From NCBI RefSeq assembly GCF_002355475.1, contig NZ_AP014862.1:5890001-5954000 (forward strand): 64,000 bases of DNA, in the 5' to 3' direction. Within the stretch, counting starts at the first letter, position 1, and each line of letters starts with the position of its first letter. Made by a program: the position numbers and the translations under genes. Below are positions 11,204 to 20,667 of the stretch, piece after piece. The notes under the pieces were generated by a model. It was not told the origin of the DNA and made no database searches. It saw nothing but the letters and a program-made list of their open reading frames with translations. This DNA comes from Pseudomonas furukawaii (GTDB lineage Bacteria > Pseudomonadota > Gammaproteobacteria > Pseudomonadales > Pseudomonadaceae).

Positions 11204-11294
11204 CGGCGGGGGACGACAAGGCTCTATTCTGGACGAAACGACAGCATGCGCCGCCGGTGGCAAAGGTATTTCCTCCGGCGGTGTAGTCCGCCTC

Positions 11295-11323
11295 TTGTAG
11301 ACAGCTTGGTCCACCCCCATATT
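11295..11323 (+). promoter_or_regulatory. Candidate sigma-70 promoter of gshA
   Basis: TTGTAG (11295-11300), 17-base spacer, CATATT (11318-11323). It lies about 30 bases before the preferred TTG start of gshA. The -10 sits in a small CCCC-ATATT-GGGG inverted repeat. Confidence 0.5.
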
Positions 11324-11352
11324 GGGGCGACCGATGCGTGAAGGATTCCAAA

Positions 11353-12939
11353 TTGAGCGATCTTCTTTCCCGCCGCCTGGCCCTGCTCGGCGAGCGCGCC
11401 AACCTGCCCCTGCTCACCCGCTGCCTGCACGGCATCGAACGTGAATGCCTGCGGGTCGATGGCAATGGCCAGCTGGCGTTGACGCCGCACCCCCGCGCCC
11501 TGGGCTCGGCCCTGACCAATGGGCAGATCACCACGGACTATTCGGAATCCCTGCTGGAGTTCATCACCCCCGCCGAGACCGATCCCGCCACGACCCTGGC
11601 GGACCTGGACAAGATCCACCGTTTCACCGTCGGCAAGCTCGGCGACGAGCTGCTCTGGAGCCCGTCCATGCCCTGCCGCCTGCCGAGCGAGGAAGAGATC
11701 CCCATCGCCCGCTACGGCAGCTCGCCCATCGGCCGGCTGAAGTACGTCTACCGCAAGGGCCTGGCCGTTCGCTACGGCAAGACCATGCAGTGCATCGCCG
11801 GCATCCACTACAACTTCTCCCTGCCCGACGCCCTCTGGCCCCTGCTCAAGCAGGCCGAAGGCGATCCCCAGGACGACCGCGACTACCAGTCCGCGCGCTA
11901 CATCGCGCTGATCCGCAATTTCCGTCGCTACAGCTGGCTGCTGATGTACCTCTTCGGTGCCGCGCCAGCCCTGGACCGGAGCTTCCTGCGCGATCGGCCC
12001 CACGACCTCGACACGCTGGACGCCGAGACCCTCTACCTGCCCTGGGCCACCAGCCTGCGGATGAGCGACCTGGGCTACCAGAACAATGCCCAGGCGGGGC
12101 TGACCCCCTGCTACAACAGCCTCGACAGCTACCTGGCGAGCCTGCGCCAGGCGGTCTCCACCCCCTATCCGCCCTATGCCGAGATCGGCACCAAGCAGAA
12201 TGGCGAGTGGGTGCAGCTGAACACCAACGTCATCCAGATCGAGAACGAGTACTACTCGTCGATCCGCCCCAAGCGCGTCACCTGCACCGGCGAACGCCCG
12301 ATCCAGGCCCTGATGGCCCGTGGCGTGCAGTACGTCGAGGTGCGCTGCCTGGACATCAACCCCTACCTGCCCCTGGGCATCGACCTGGAGGAGTCCCGCT
12401 TCCTCGACGCCTTCCTGCTGTTCTGCGCCCTGCAGGACAGCCCGCCCATGGCCGGTGAAGAGTGCCGCAGCGCCACCGACAACTTCCAGCGCGTGGTCAA
12501 GGAAGGCCGCCGTCCCGGCCTGACGCTGCTGCGCAACGGCCAGGCCATCGGCCTCACCGACTGGGCCAACGACCTGCTGGACCGCATCGCCCGGACCGCC
12601 GAAGTCCTGGACGCGGCCCAGGGCAGCCAGGAGCACGCTGCGGCCCTGTCCGCCCAGCGCGCCAAGGTGGCCGATCCGGACCTGACCCCCTCGGCCCGGG
12701 TACTGGCGGAACTGCGCCAGAACGGCGAGAGCTTCAGCCAGTTCGCCCTGCGCAAGAGCCGCGAGCACGCCGACCACTTCCGCAGCCACCCCCTGGCCGC
12801 CGAGGACCAGGCCCGCTTCGAAGCCCTGGCCCGGGAGTCCCTGGCAGAGCAGGCGCGCCTGGAAGCCGAGCCGGACGTCGACTTCGACACCTTCGTCGCC
12901 GCCTACCAGGCGAGCATCCTGGGGCTGGCCAGCCACTGA
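11353..12939 (+). CDS. gshA: Glutamate-cysteine ligase
   Basis: 528 residues from a TTG start ([21 protein letters not shown]). It catalyses the first, ATP-dependent step of glutathione synthesis. The gammaproteobacterial GshA signature is clear: GIERECLRV near the N-terminus, [23 protein letters not shown], and [17 protein letters not shown]. An in-frame GTG lies at 11338, but AAGGA sits about 8 bases before the TTG at 11353, and the P. aeruginosa protein as remembered has about 527 residues beginning at the same place. gshB is not in the window. Confidence 0.95.
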   Translation: MSDLLSRRLALLGERANLPLLTRCLHGIERECLRVDGNGQLALTPHPRALGSALTNGQITTDYSESLLEFITPAETDPATTLADLDKIHRFTVGKLGDELLWSPSMPCRLPSEEEIPIARYGSSPIGRLKYVYRKGLAVRYGKTMQCIAGIHYNFSLPDALWPLLKQAEGDPQDDRDYQSARYIALIRNFRRYSWLLMYLFGAAPALDRSFLRDRPHDLDTLDAETLYLPWATSLRMSDLGYQNNAQAGLTPCYNSLDSYLASLRQAVSTPYPPYAEIGTKQNGEWVQLNTNVIQIENEYYSSIRPKRVTCTGERPIQALMARGVQYVEVRCLDINPYLPLGIDLEESRFLDAFLLFCALQDSPPMAGEECRSATDNFQRVVKEGRRPGLTLLRNGQAIGLTDWANDLLDRIARTAEVLDAAQGSQEHAAALSAQRAKVADPDLTPSARVLAELRQNGESFSQFALRKSREHADHFRSHPLAAEDQARFEALARESLAEQARLEAEPDVDFDTFVAAYQASILGLASH

Positions 12940-12956
12940 CCGGGCAGGCCCTAGCC

Positions 12957-12990
12957 GGGAGCGATTTCATTCGCGAATGACGTCGCTCCC
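12957..12990. terminator. Bidirectional terminator or REP-like hairpin between gshA and argA
   Basis: GGGAGCGA (12957-12964) pairs with TCGCTCCC (12983-12990). The loop itself holds the palindrome ATTCGCGAAT. It sits between convergent gshA and argA. No T-tract follows, so it may be a REP-family hairpin rather than a classical terminator. Confidence 0.6.
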
Positions 12991-13010
12991 GCCCTGCATC
13001 CGGGCCGGGC

Positions 13011-14309
13011 TCAGAGCGCTTTCTCGAAAATCTGCGAATTGCGCTGGAAGTTGTAGAGCGATGCCCGCGCGGCCGGCAGGCGCTCGACGCCGCTGGGCTG
13101 GAAGCCGCGCTCGCGGAACCAGTGGGCGGTGCGGGTGGTGAGCACGAAGAGGGTCTTCAGGCCCATGGCCCGTGCGCGCTCCTCGATACGCTCCAGCAGC
13201 TCGTCGCCACGGCCGCCATGGCGGTACTCGGGGTTCACCGCCAGGCAGGCCAGCTCGCCGGCCTCGGAGTCGGCGATGGGATAGAGCGCCGCGCAGGCGA
13301 TGATCAGGCCGTCGCGCTCGACGATGGTGAACTGCTCGATCTCCCGCTCCAGCACCTCGCGGGAACGGCGCACCAGGATGCCCTGTTCCTCCAGCGGGGT
13401 GATCAGGTCGATCAGGCCGCCCACGTCCTCGATGGTGGCTTCACGCAGGGACTCGAACTGCTCCTGGTCCACCAGGGTGCCGCCGCCGTCCCGGGTGAAC
13501 AACTCGGTGAGCAGGGAGCCGTCCTCGGCGTAGCTCACCAGGTGGCTGCGCTTGACCCCGGCACGGCAGGCCTGGGCGGCGGCATCCAGCAGCTCGGCCT
13601 GATAGTGGTTGCCGAGTCGCGCCAGGTGGGCCGGCACCTGCTGCGGGCGCAGCTCGCGCACCAGCCGGCCGGATTCGTCGATCAGCCCCCGCTCGCTGCC
13701 GAACAGCACCAGCTTGTCCGCGCCCAGGTCGATGGCGGCGCGGGTGGCCACGTCCTCGCAGGCCAGGTTGAAGATCTCCCCGGTGGGCGAGTAGCCCAGG
13801 GGCGACAGCAGCACGATGGTGCGCTCGTCCAGCAAGCGACCGATGCCCTTGCGGTCCACCCGGCGCACTTCGCCGGTGTGGTGGTAATCCACACCATCCA
13901 CCACGCCGATGGGCCGGGCGGTGACGAAGTTGCCGCTGCTCACCCGCAACCGCGAGCCCTGCATGGGCGAGGCCGCCATGTCCATGGACAGGCGCGCCTC
14001 GATGGCGATGCGCAACTGGCCCACGGCATCGATCACGCACTCCAGGGTGGGGCCGTCGGTAATCCGCAGGTCGCGATGGAAATGGGGCGTCAGGCCACGC
14101 GCGGCGAGGCGTGCCTCGATCTGTGGGCGCGAACCATGTACCAGCACCAGGCGCACGCCCAGGCTGTGGAGCAGCACCAGGTCATGGACGATGTTGCCGA
14201 AATTCGGGTGGGCGACGCCTTCGCCGGGCAGCATGACCACGAAGGTGCAGTCCCGGTGGGCGTTGATATAGGGAGACGCGTGACGCAGCCAGTTGACGTA
14301 ATCGGGCAT
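13011..14309 (-). CDS. argA: Amino-acid N-acetyltransferase (N-acetylglutamate synthase)
   Basis: 432 residues, the usual ArgA length in Pseudomonas. The N-terminal amino-acid-kinase-like domain (VLVHGSRPQIEARLAARG) binds the feedback inhibitor arginine in the family. The C-terminal GNAT domain (from about 290) has the acetyl-CoA loop region CLAVNPEYRHGGRGDELLERI. It makes N-acetylglutamate, the first intermediate of arginine synthesis. The next gene upstream on the same strand is argE, separated by 123 bases with no recognisable gene. Confidence 0.96.
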   Translation of the reverse strand: MPDYVNWLRHASPYINAHRDCTFVVMLPGEGVAHPNFGNIVHDLVLLHSLGVRLVLVHGSRPQIEARLAARGLTPHFHRDLRITDGPTLECVIDAVGQLRIAIEARLSMDMAASPMQGSRLRVSSGNFVTARPIGVVDGVDYHHTGEVRRVDRKGIGRLLDERTIVLLSPLGYSPTGEIFNLACEDVATRAAIDLGADKLVLFGSERGLIDESGRLVRELRPQQVPAHLARLGNHYQAELLDAAAQACRAGVKRSHLVSYAEDGSLLTELFTRDGGGTLVDQEQFESLREATIEDVGGLIDLITPLEEQGILVRRSREVLEREIEQFTIVERDGLIIACAALYPIADSEAGELACLAVNPEYRHGGRGDELLERIEERARAMGLKTLFVLTTRTAHWFRERGFQPSGVERLPAARASLYNFQRNSQIFEKAL

Positions 14310-14432
14310 GGTTCCGTGAGCCTGTGGATAAGTGCGAGATAACGGGTACGGCTCCGCAGGGGAGCGAAGGTGAAGCGGCGCGTTATCGTCGTCGCAGGAA
14401 CATCGACGGACATCCTCCGGGGGCTGGATGGT

Positions 14433-15572
14433 TCACAGGCAGTAATGCTGGATGAGCTGGCGCAACAGCGCAACGGTAGGCTCGATCCGTGACAGTTCGA
14501 GGTGCTCGTCCGGCTGGTGGGCGCAGGCGATGTCGCCGGGGCCGAGCACCAGGGTCTCGCAACCGAGCTGCTGAAGATACGGGGCTTCGGTGCCGAAGGC
14601 CACCGCTTGCGCACTGTGGCCGGTAAGACGTTCGGCCAGGCGTACCAGATCACTTTCCGGCGTCTGCTCGAAGGGCGGTACGGCCGGGAACAGCGGCTTG
14701 TAGTCAATCTTCACCCGGTAATGCTCGGCCACCGGGCGCAGGCGCTGGCGGATCACCGCCCGCAGGGTCTCGGGCTCCATGCCCGGCAACGGCCGCAGGT
14801 CGAACTCCAGGCTGCACTGGCCGCAGATGCGGTTGGGGTTGTCGCCCCCGTGGATGCAACCGAGGTTCAGGGTGGGATGGGGCACGCTGAACTGCGGGTT
14901 GCGGAACTCCCGCTGCCAGTCGCCGCGCAGGGCGATCAGGTCGCTCATCACCGCGTGCATGGCCTCCAGGGCGCTGTGACCGAGACTGGGGTCGGAGGAG
15001 TGGCCGCTCTGCCCGAGGATATCGATGCGCTCCATCATCACGCCCTTGTGCAGGCGGATCGGCTTGAGGCCCGTGGGTTCGCCGATCACCGCGGCGCGGC
15101 CGAGGGGCCTGCCGGCCTGCGCCAGGGCGCGGGCGCCGGCCATGGAGCTCTCCTCATCGCAGGTGGCGAGGATGATCAGCGGCTGGCGGAAGGGTTTGTC
15201 CAGCAGTCCGCGAGCCGCTTCGATGGCCAGGGGGAAGAAGCCCTTCATGTCGCAGCTGCCAAGGCCGTACCAGCGGTCCCCCACTTCGCTGAGTTTCAGC
15301 GGGTCGGTTTTCCACAGGGCGGCGTCGAAAGGCACGGTGTCGCTGTGGCCCGCCAGCACCAGGCCGCCGGGGCCACTGCCGAAAGTGGCCACCAGGTTGG
15401 CCTTGCCGGGGGCGACCTGCTGCACCTCGCAACGGAAGCCGAGGTCATCGAGCCAGCCGGCCAGCAGGTCGATCACCGCCTGGTTGGACTGATCCCAGCC
15501 AGGCTGGGTGCAGCTCACCGACGAGGTGGCGACCAGGGCGGCGAACTGGGATTTCAGGTCTGGAACGGACAT
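14433..15572 (-). CDS. argE: Acetylornithine deacetylase
   Basis: 379 residues of the M20 metallopeptidase family. The metal site segments are LVLAGHSDTVPFD, GSCDMKGFF, TCDEESSMAGA and EPTGLKPI, and the last His is in ACAHQPDEHLELSR. It hydrolyses N-acetylornithine to ornithine. The ATG at 15572 is preceded by GAGGAGGT at ideal distance; an in-frame ATG at 15608 has no comparable site. Pseudomonas also uses the cyclic ArgJ route, so ArgE may play an accessory role. Confidence 0.93.
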   Translation of the reverse strand: MSVPDLKSQFAALVATSSVSCTQPGWDQSNQAVIDLLAGWLDDLGFRCEVQQVAPGKANLVATFGSGPGGLVLAGHSDTVPFDAALWKTDPLKLSEVGDRWYGLGSCDMKGFFPLAIEAARGLLDKPFRQPLIILATCDEESSMAGARALAQAGRPLGRAAVIGEPTGLKPIRLHKGVMMERIDILGQSGHSSDPSLGHSALEAMHAVMSDLIALRGDWQREFRNPQFSVPHPTLNLGCIHGGDNPNRICGQCSLEFDLRPLPGMEPETLRAVIRQRLRPVAEHYRVKIDYKPLFPAVPPFEQTPESDLVRLAERLTGHSAQAVAFGTEAPYLQQLGCETLVLGPGDIACAHQPDEHLELSRIEPTVALLRQLIQHYCL

Positions 15573-15708
15573 CGGGGACCTCCTCGGACAAGACAGCATC
15601 ATAGGCACAAGGCCACGCCCGGTGAAACCGCTACGGCGCGCGGCGGACCTGTCCTGTAAACTTCACCGCCCCGGCAGCCAACTCGGCTGCGACTGACAGA
15701 TCCCGGCG

Positions 15709-17073
15709 ATGAACAAAGAGACCGAAATCAAGCTTCGCGCCAGCCGCGAGACACTGGAAGCCCTGCGCAACCATCCGCTGCTGAAGAAGCGCAACAAGTC
15801 CGGCTGGGAACGCCGTGAACTCTTCAACCAGTATTACGACACCCCCGAGCGCGACCTGGCCCGCGCCCGGGTGGCGCTGCGCCTGCGTCGCGACGGCGAC
15901 CAGTTCATCCAGACCCTGAAGACCCGTGGCCAGAGCGTGGCCGGGCTGTCCGAGCGCAACGAGTGGGACTGGTACCTGACCAAGGCCAAGCTGGACCCGA
16001 AGAAACTCACCGACGACTGCTGGCCCGCCAGCCTCGCCGAGCTCGACAAGAAACAGCTGGGGCCGATCTTCACCACCGACTTCCACCGTGACCGCGCCGA
16101 GATCGCCTGGGGCCGGGGCAAGGCCAAGGTGGTGATCGAGGCCGCCCTGGACCTGGGCAAGGTGATCGCCGGCAAGCAGGAAGAAGAAATCTGCGAGCTG
16201 GAACTGGAACTGCGCCAGGGCGAGCCCGACGCCCTGCTGGAACTGGCCGCCGAACTGGCCGCCGAGCTGCCGCTGATGCCCTGCGATATCAGCAAGGCCG
16301 AGCGCGGCTACCGCCTGCATGACGCCGACAGCTACCACCTCGGCCTGCCGCTGCCGGAGCTGACCGCCGAAACCTCCCTGGACGACGCCTTCGCCGCCCT
16401 CGCCTGGCACCTGCTGGGCGCCAGCCAGCGCCTGGCCGAGCAGTACCGTTTCAATGGCCACTGGAAACTGCTGGCCGACTGGGTCCGGCAACTGGCCGAC
16501 CTGCGGGCCCTGCTGGGCAGCCTCGGCCAGGCGGCGCCGCGCGCCAGCAGCCACGACCTGCGGGAAGCCCTGGACGCCCTGCTGGCCGACTGGCGCCCCC
16601 GCCTGCTGGCCGGCGAGCACGACGAAGCCGCCCGCCACGCCGCGCCGCAGCAGTTCGCCGACGAACTGGCCGGCACCCGCTGGGGCCTGTTCTCCCTCAA
16701 GGCCTCGCGCTGGCTGCTGGGCCGCGCCTGGACCGTCGAGCGCAACGCCCGTGGCACCCGCCAGGGCCAGGCGGCGCTGGGCAACTGGCTGCAGCGTTTC
16801 CTCGCCGAGGAAGGCCAGGCCTTGAAGCCCGAGCTGTACAAGCGCCAGCCGGAAGACCTGGCCGAGCAGTTGCCGCGCCTGGAACGCCTGCTGGTCTGGC
16901 TGCGCCTGGCACGGCAGGTCCTGGAGACCCTCGAGGTCGACCGCGCCTACGGCGAGCTGGCCAAGCTCGCCGAACTGGCCACGGCGCCGCTGGACGCCGA
17001 AGTCCTGGCCGCCCGCAGCGAGCAGGCCCAGACCCTGATCAGCCTGCGCGGCTGGAAAGCGCTGACCCGCTGA
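15709..17073 (+). CDS. CYTH-domain (ygiF-like) inorganic triphosphatase with C-terminal CHAD-like region
   Basis: 454 residues. The N-terminal CYTH tunnel domain (1-205) has the ExExK signature (E4, E6, K8) and paired basic strands (ARVALRLRRDGDQFIQTLKT; ERNEWDW). YgiF-type proteins hydrolyse inorganic triphosphate. Residues 225-454 are helical and rich in Leu, Arg and Glu, where CHAD would be, but the usual histidine/arginine repeats of CHAD are poorly kept. It is divergent from argE across 136 bases. The DUF502 gene follows after 24 bases, probably in one operon. Confidence 0.85.
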   Translation: MNKETEIKLRASRETLEALRNHPLLKKRNKSGWERRELFNQYYDTPERDLARARVALRLRRDGDQFIQTLKTRGQSVAGLSERNEWDWYLTKAKLDPKKLTDDCWPASLAELDKKQLGPIFTTDFHRDRAEIAWGRGKAKVVIEAALDLGKVIAGKQEEEICELELELRQGEPDALLELAAELAAELPLMPCDISKAERGYRLHDADSYHLGLPLPELTAETSLDDAFAALAWHLLGASQRLAEQYRFNGHWKLLADWVRQLADLRALLGSLGQAAPRASSHDLREALDALLADWRPRLLAGEHDEAARHAAPQQFADELAGTRWGLFSLKASRWLLGRAWTVERNARGTRQGQAALGNWLQRFLAEEGQALKPELYKRQPEDLAEQLPRLERLLVWLRLARQVLETLEVDRAYGELAKLAELATAPLDAEVLAARSEQAQTLISLRGWKALTR

Positions 17074-17097
17074 TAGCGATCACCGAGGAGTCGCGGG

Positions 17098-17781
17098 ATG
17101 TTCAGGCAAAGCGTCCAATCCCTGGTCACCACCTGGCTCACCGGCCTGCTGGCCCTGCTGCCACTGGTGCTGACCCTGGCGCTGCTGGCCTGGCTGCTGA
17201 GCCTGCTGAACACCCTGGTGGGCCCCTCCACGGTGATCGGCCAGCTCCTGGGCGCCCTCGGCCAGCCCTTCGCCAGCAACCCGGCGCTGGCCTACCTGGT
17301 GGGGACCCTGGTGCTGCTGGGCAGTCTCTATCCCCTGGGACTGGCGGTGCAGCTGGGTCTGCGCCGCCCCCTCGGCTGGCTGCTGGACATGACCCTGCGC
17401 CGGGCGCCGCTGATCGGCAGCCTCTACAGCCTGGCCGATCGTTTCGTCGGCCTGCTGGACCGCAGCAAGAACGCCGACATCGCCGCCATGAGCCCGGTCT
17501 GGTGCGTCTTCGGCGGCGACGGCGCGGCGGTGCTGGCCCTGCAGCCGAATCCGGACACCGTCGAGATCGACGGCCGGCCCTACTGCGCCATCCTGGTTCC
17601 CACCGCCCCCATCCCGGTGGGCGGCGGGCTGATCTACGTCCCCGTTGAGTGGCTGCGCCCGGCGGACATGGGCGTGGAGGGCCTGACCAGCATCTACCTC
17701 TCAATGGGCCTCACGCCCCCGCAACAGGCAAGCCGGCAGGCGAAGGAGCCGGTGGTGAGCGAGGACGACCAGATTTCGTAG
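17098..17781 (+). CDS. DUF502 integral membrane protein
   Basis: 227 residues. Two long hydrophobic segments (about 12-40 and 62-85) are followed by a soluble part with the family hallmarks RRAPLIGSLYSLADRFV, ALQPNPDTVEIDGRP and VPTAPIPVGGGLIYVP. GAGGAG precedes the ATG. Function is unknown; plant relatives (LCV-like COV) sit in Golgi membranes. It lies downstream of the CYTH gene and is the last core gene before the accessory island. Confidence 0.85.
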   Translation: MFRQSVQSLVTTWLTGLLALLPLVLTLALLAWLLSLLNTLVGPSTVIGQLLGALGQPFASNPALAYLVGTLVLLGSLYPLGLAVQLGLRRPLGWLLDMTLRRAPLIGSLYSLADRFVGLLDRSKNADIAAMSPVWCVFGGDGAAVLALQPNPDTVEIDGRPYCAILVPTAPIPVGGGLIYVPVEWLRPADMGVEGLTSIYLSMGLTPPQQASRQAKEPVVSEDDQIS

Positions 17782-17903
17782 ATCGCCTCTCAAGCTGCCC
17801 CCATCACTGCCCTTCGCCCTAAAGGCCAGCGCGCATCAAATCGACTCTTGCTCACCCCCTGACACCCAATAACGCATTCTCATGCACCTTTTCAGACCTA
17901 TCT

Positions 17904-17918
17904 GATAGCGCTGCTATC
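17904..17918. promoter_or_regulatory. Perfect inverted repeat upstream of the toxin gene
   Basis: GATAGC-GCT-GCTATC, 56 bases before the toxin ATG, inside a 192-base gap (17782-17973) that is less GC-rich than the flanks. It could be an operator or a small hairpin; no regulator family is recognised. Confidence 0.35.
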
Positions 17919-17973
17919 GAGCAGGACCGCAAGCTCCTCCGTTTCAGTCAAGGACACCGTACGAGGATCTGAC

Positions 17974-20667
17974 ATGGACACTCGGAGCCTGGCCCAGCGG
18001 ATGGTCGATGCTGCCAATGCAATCAATGCCAGCAGGAAGGCAGAAGAGCGTCGGAACGCAGGACTGCAAACCCCCGAGCCTCTCTGTCTACCGCTGCCCA
18101 ACTACTGGGTCACCGATCCCGCCAGCGCCCACCTGCCGGCCATCCAGCACTGGAGCCACCCCTTCGGCGACCGAGGCAACCCGCTGCGCCAGCTCACCCT
18201 ACTGGCCAATGCCGAGCGCGGCTACTACCCCCTCGGGCGCAACGGCTTCTGGCACCTAGGTGTGCATTTCGATGCGGGCACTGCCGGCATCCTGGACCAG
18301 TCCCAGGTGCGCTGTGTGGCCGACGGAGAGGTGGTCGCTTACCGTATCGATACCCGGTCTCCCAGCACCCGTTACCTGTTCGATGATGCGCAGGTGGAGC
18401 GTCCCTTCTCACGGAACTTCGTCCTCGTGCGACACCGCCTGCAGGCACCGGAAATCTCTGGCCTCAGCGCCCCGCCAAGCCTGACCCTCTACAGCCTGTA
18501 CATGCATCTGGAAGACTGGGCGGCGTATCGGCAGGACCAGACCCTGAAGCGACCGGCCTTCTGGCCTGAAAGCAATACCCGCCGGGTCAAGGACACGGAA
18601 AAGGATTTCGTGCCCGGACTGGAGGGCCTCCACTGGCTGCGCTGCCGCATCGGGCCAAATGGTGGTGCGGTGATCTCCGGGCTGGCCCGTGGTACCGAGG
18701 TCACCCTCAGTGGCACCGGCAGCTACCGCAAGCTGGAGAACATTCCCGGCCCTCGGCAACTGCTGCAAGATGGCGCCCTGCTCGGCTATGTCGACTCCAG
18801 CTTTCTCGAACCCCTGCCCAGAGGCGATTACCGCATCGCCACCTGGCGGGACGATGGCACGCTCAACGTCCGTCCCAGCGCCAGCGTCGAAGGCAAGCCG
18901 TTGATGACCCTGCCCAACGGCACCGAAGTCGCCGTCAGCGGCACCGGCAACTACCGCAAGCTGGAGTGGGTCAATCAGTACGTCCACTTCGACTCACTGC
19001 TGGGCGAGCGCGAACCCCAGGCCCTGAACGAGATCTGTGTCCTCGAGTTGCCGGTACCCATACGCGCTGGCGAACTGATCGGCCACCTCGGCGCCTATCA
19101 AGACCACGGCGACGCCCTGCCCCGGCGGCAATTGCACTTGGAAATGTTCAGCAGCGAAAGCGTTCAGACCTTCCTCGACGTCAGCCGCGCCTGGGCGCAA
19201 CACCTGCCGGCCAGTGCGCGGACCTGGTTGAAACTGCCCCAGGGCACTCCCGTGGTGCCGCATCAAACGCACTTCAGCGCCACCACCCCACCCAGGGCGA
19301 ATACGGGCACCCCGACCAGCAGCGCCGACCTGCACCTGCCGAAGCAACTGCTCGAGGGGCTGGGCGCCGACAGCAAAATCCGCATTCCCGCTCGAGACGG
19401 CCACGCCGGCTTTACCTGGTACCGCCTCGACGACCTGCTGCACGGCAGTGAAGGCCAGTTACTCGCAGGCTGGGTCCAGGTCGAGGATGACCACGCCCAC
19501 TGGCACAGCCCCTGGGACTGGAGCGGCTACGCCGCCATCCTCAACGGTGACTCCCTGGAAAGCTGCCAGGCCTATGCGCTGAACGTGCAAGGCATCCTGC
19601 CCAGCGAACGGGACCGGGCGCGCGCCGCACGGCTGGCCGATCTCTCCGACCAAGGCCCGATCCGCAGCCGACTGTTCGACCTGGTAGATCGCGAACGCCA
19701 CGAGGTGATGACCGCCGAGGAATTGCAACAGGCCCTCCACTTGCCAGCGCTGGCGCAATCGATTTCCCGCCTGGCGATCTACAGCGAAAGCGAATGGCAC
19801 TGGCGGCCGGGCAAGTGGGATGCGCTGGACGATCTCTTCGGCCATAGCAGCTCATCACCACACCACAACTGGCTGGCGGAGAAAGAGCGTATCCAACAGC
19901 TCTGCTGGTGGAACGAAGTGGCACCGAGGTTGGGGCTGCCGGTAAACGGGCATGTCTGGCATCTGCATCCGGTGGGATTGATGGGACACTTTAATGCCGG
20001 GAATGACGAAAACGACCTGCGGTGGTTAAAAGTTCCATTTGGTCAATTGACCTTTGATACCGAAGGTAATGATGTAGAAGATGAGTCAAATCCATTGCAC
20101 AGATATTTTAGTCGCGTGGTGCATTGGCCTGGCGGAGTGTCGGGCGTGACTATAGGCCGGGGTTATGACTTAGGACAGCAAATGTCTTCTGAGCTTGATC
20201 TTGATCAGGCGGGAGTAATTGAGCCATTAAAGACCTGGCTGGTTGATTCACAGGGATTAACTTCCTTAGCCGCCAAAAATAGACTTGAAACAGCAAGTCG
20301 TGAAATTCTACTCATACAAATAACAAGAAAACAGCAATACAATTTATTCATAACCACATACAAGCGTCTAGAGGATGACGTGAAGCGGATATGCCAGAAA
20401 GCAGCAACAATTCGCGCCTATCATGCAAATCCGAATATTGACCCTGAGAAAGCGTGGAGTGATATTCCAGATCGCATAAAAGAAATACTTATAGACCTCC
20501 GATATCGTGGCGACTACACACCTACAGCTAGATCCCATATTCAAAGTGCCGCCTATCTGGGCGACGCAATAGCATTCGGTAGAGCCCTATCCGAACGAGC
20601 ACACTGGCCTAACGTCCCACAAGAAAGATTCCAGAGAAGAATTAATTACTATGAAAGCCGAAATTAG
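17974..20667 (+). CDS. Modular M23-like/SH3/EF-hand/lysozyme-like protein, probable secreted antibacterial toxin
   Basis: 897 residues, start after ACGAGGATCTGAC. Residues 60-390 look like an interrupted M23 (LytM) peptidase: GFWHLGVHFDAG (H94, H98), ADGEVVAY, YMHLE (H178) and QLHLEMF (386-391). The usual Asp is His98 and the first His of HxH is Gln386, so activity is doubtful. Two similar SH3-type segments (about 237-256 and 316-334: GTEV-x-L/V-SGTG-x-YRKLE) lie inside. An EF-hand-like loop (DLVDRERHEVMTAEEL) spans 569-584. A conserved linker (NWLAEKERIQQLCWWNEVAPRL...VWHLHP) ends near 667. Residues about 675-897, in AT-rich DNA, resemble pesticin/T4-lysozyme muramidases: E697-G698 and SGVTIGRGYDLG (T726). 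No export signal or PAAR/VgrG part is seen; type VI delivery is inference. Confidence 0.8.
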   Translation: MDTRSLAQRMVDAANAINASRKAEERRNAGLQTPEPLCLPLPNYWVTDPASAHLPAIQHWSHPFGDRGNPLRQLTLLANAERGYYPLGRNGFWHLGVHFDAGTAGILDQSQVRCVADGEVVAYRIDTRSPSTRYLFDDAQVERPFSRNFVLVRHRLQAPEISGLSAPPSLTLYSLYMHLEDWAAYRQDQTLKRPAFWPESNTRRVKDTEKDFVPGLEGLHWLRCRIGPNGGAVISGLARGTEVTLSGTGSYRKLENIPGPRQLLQDGALLGYVDSSFLEPLPRGDYRIATWRDDGTLNVRPSASVEGKPLMTLPNGTEVAVSGTGNYRKLEWVNQYVHFDSLLGEREPQALNEICVLELPVPIRAGELIGHLGAYQDHGDALPRRQLHLEMFSSESVQTFLDVSRAWAQHLPASARTWLKLPQGTPVVPHQTHFSATTPPRANTGTPTSSADLHLPKQLLEGLGADSKIRIPARDGHAGFTWYRLDDLLHGSEGQLLAGWVQVEDDHAHWHSPWDWSGYAAILNGDSLESCQAYALNVQGILPSERDRARAARLADLSDQGPIRSRLFDLVDRERHEVMTAEELQQALHLPALAQSISRLAIYSESEWHWRPGKWDALDDLFGHSSSSPHHNWLAEKERIQQLCWWNEVAPRLGLPVNGHVWHLHPVGLMGHFNAGNDENDLRWLKVPFGQLTFDTEGNDVEDESNPLHRYFSRVVHWPGGVSGVTIGRGYDLGQQMSSELDLDQAGVIEPLKTWLVDSQGLTSLAAKNRLETASREILLIQITRKQQYNLFITTYKRLEDDVKRICQKAATIRAYHANPNIDPEKAWSDIPDRIKEILIDLRYRGDYTPTARSHIQSAAYLGDAIAFGRALSERAHWPNVPQERFQRRINYYESRN

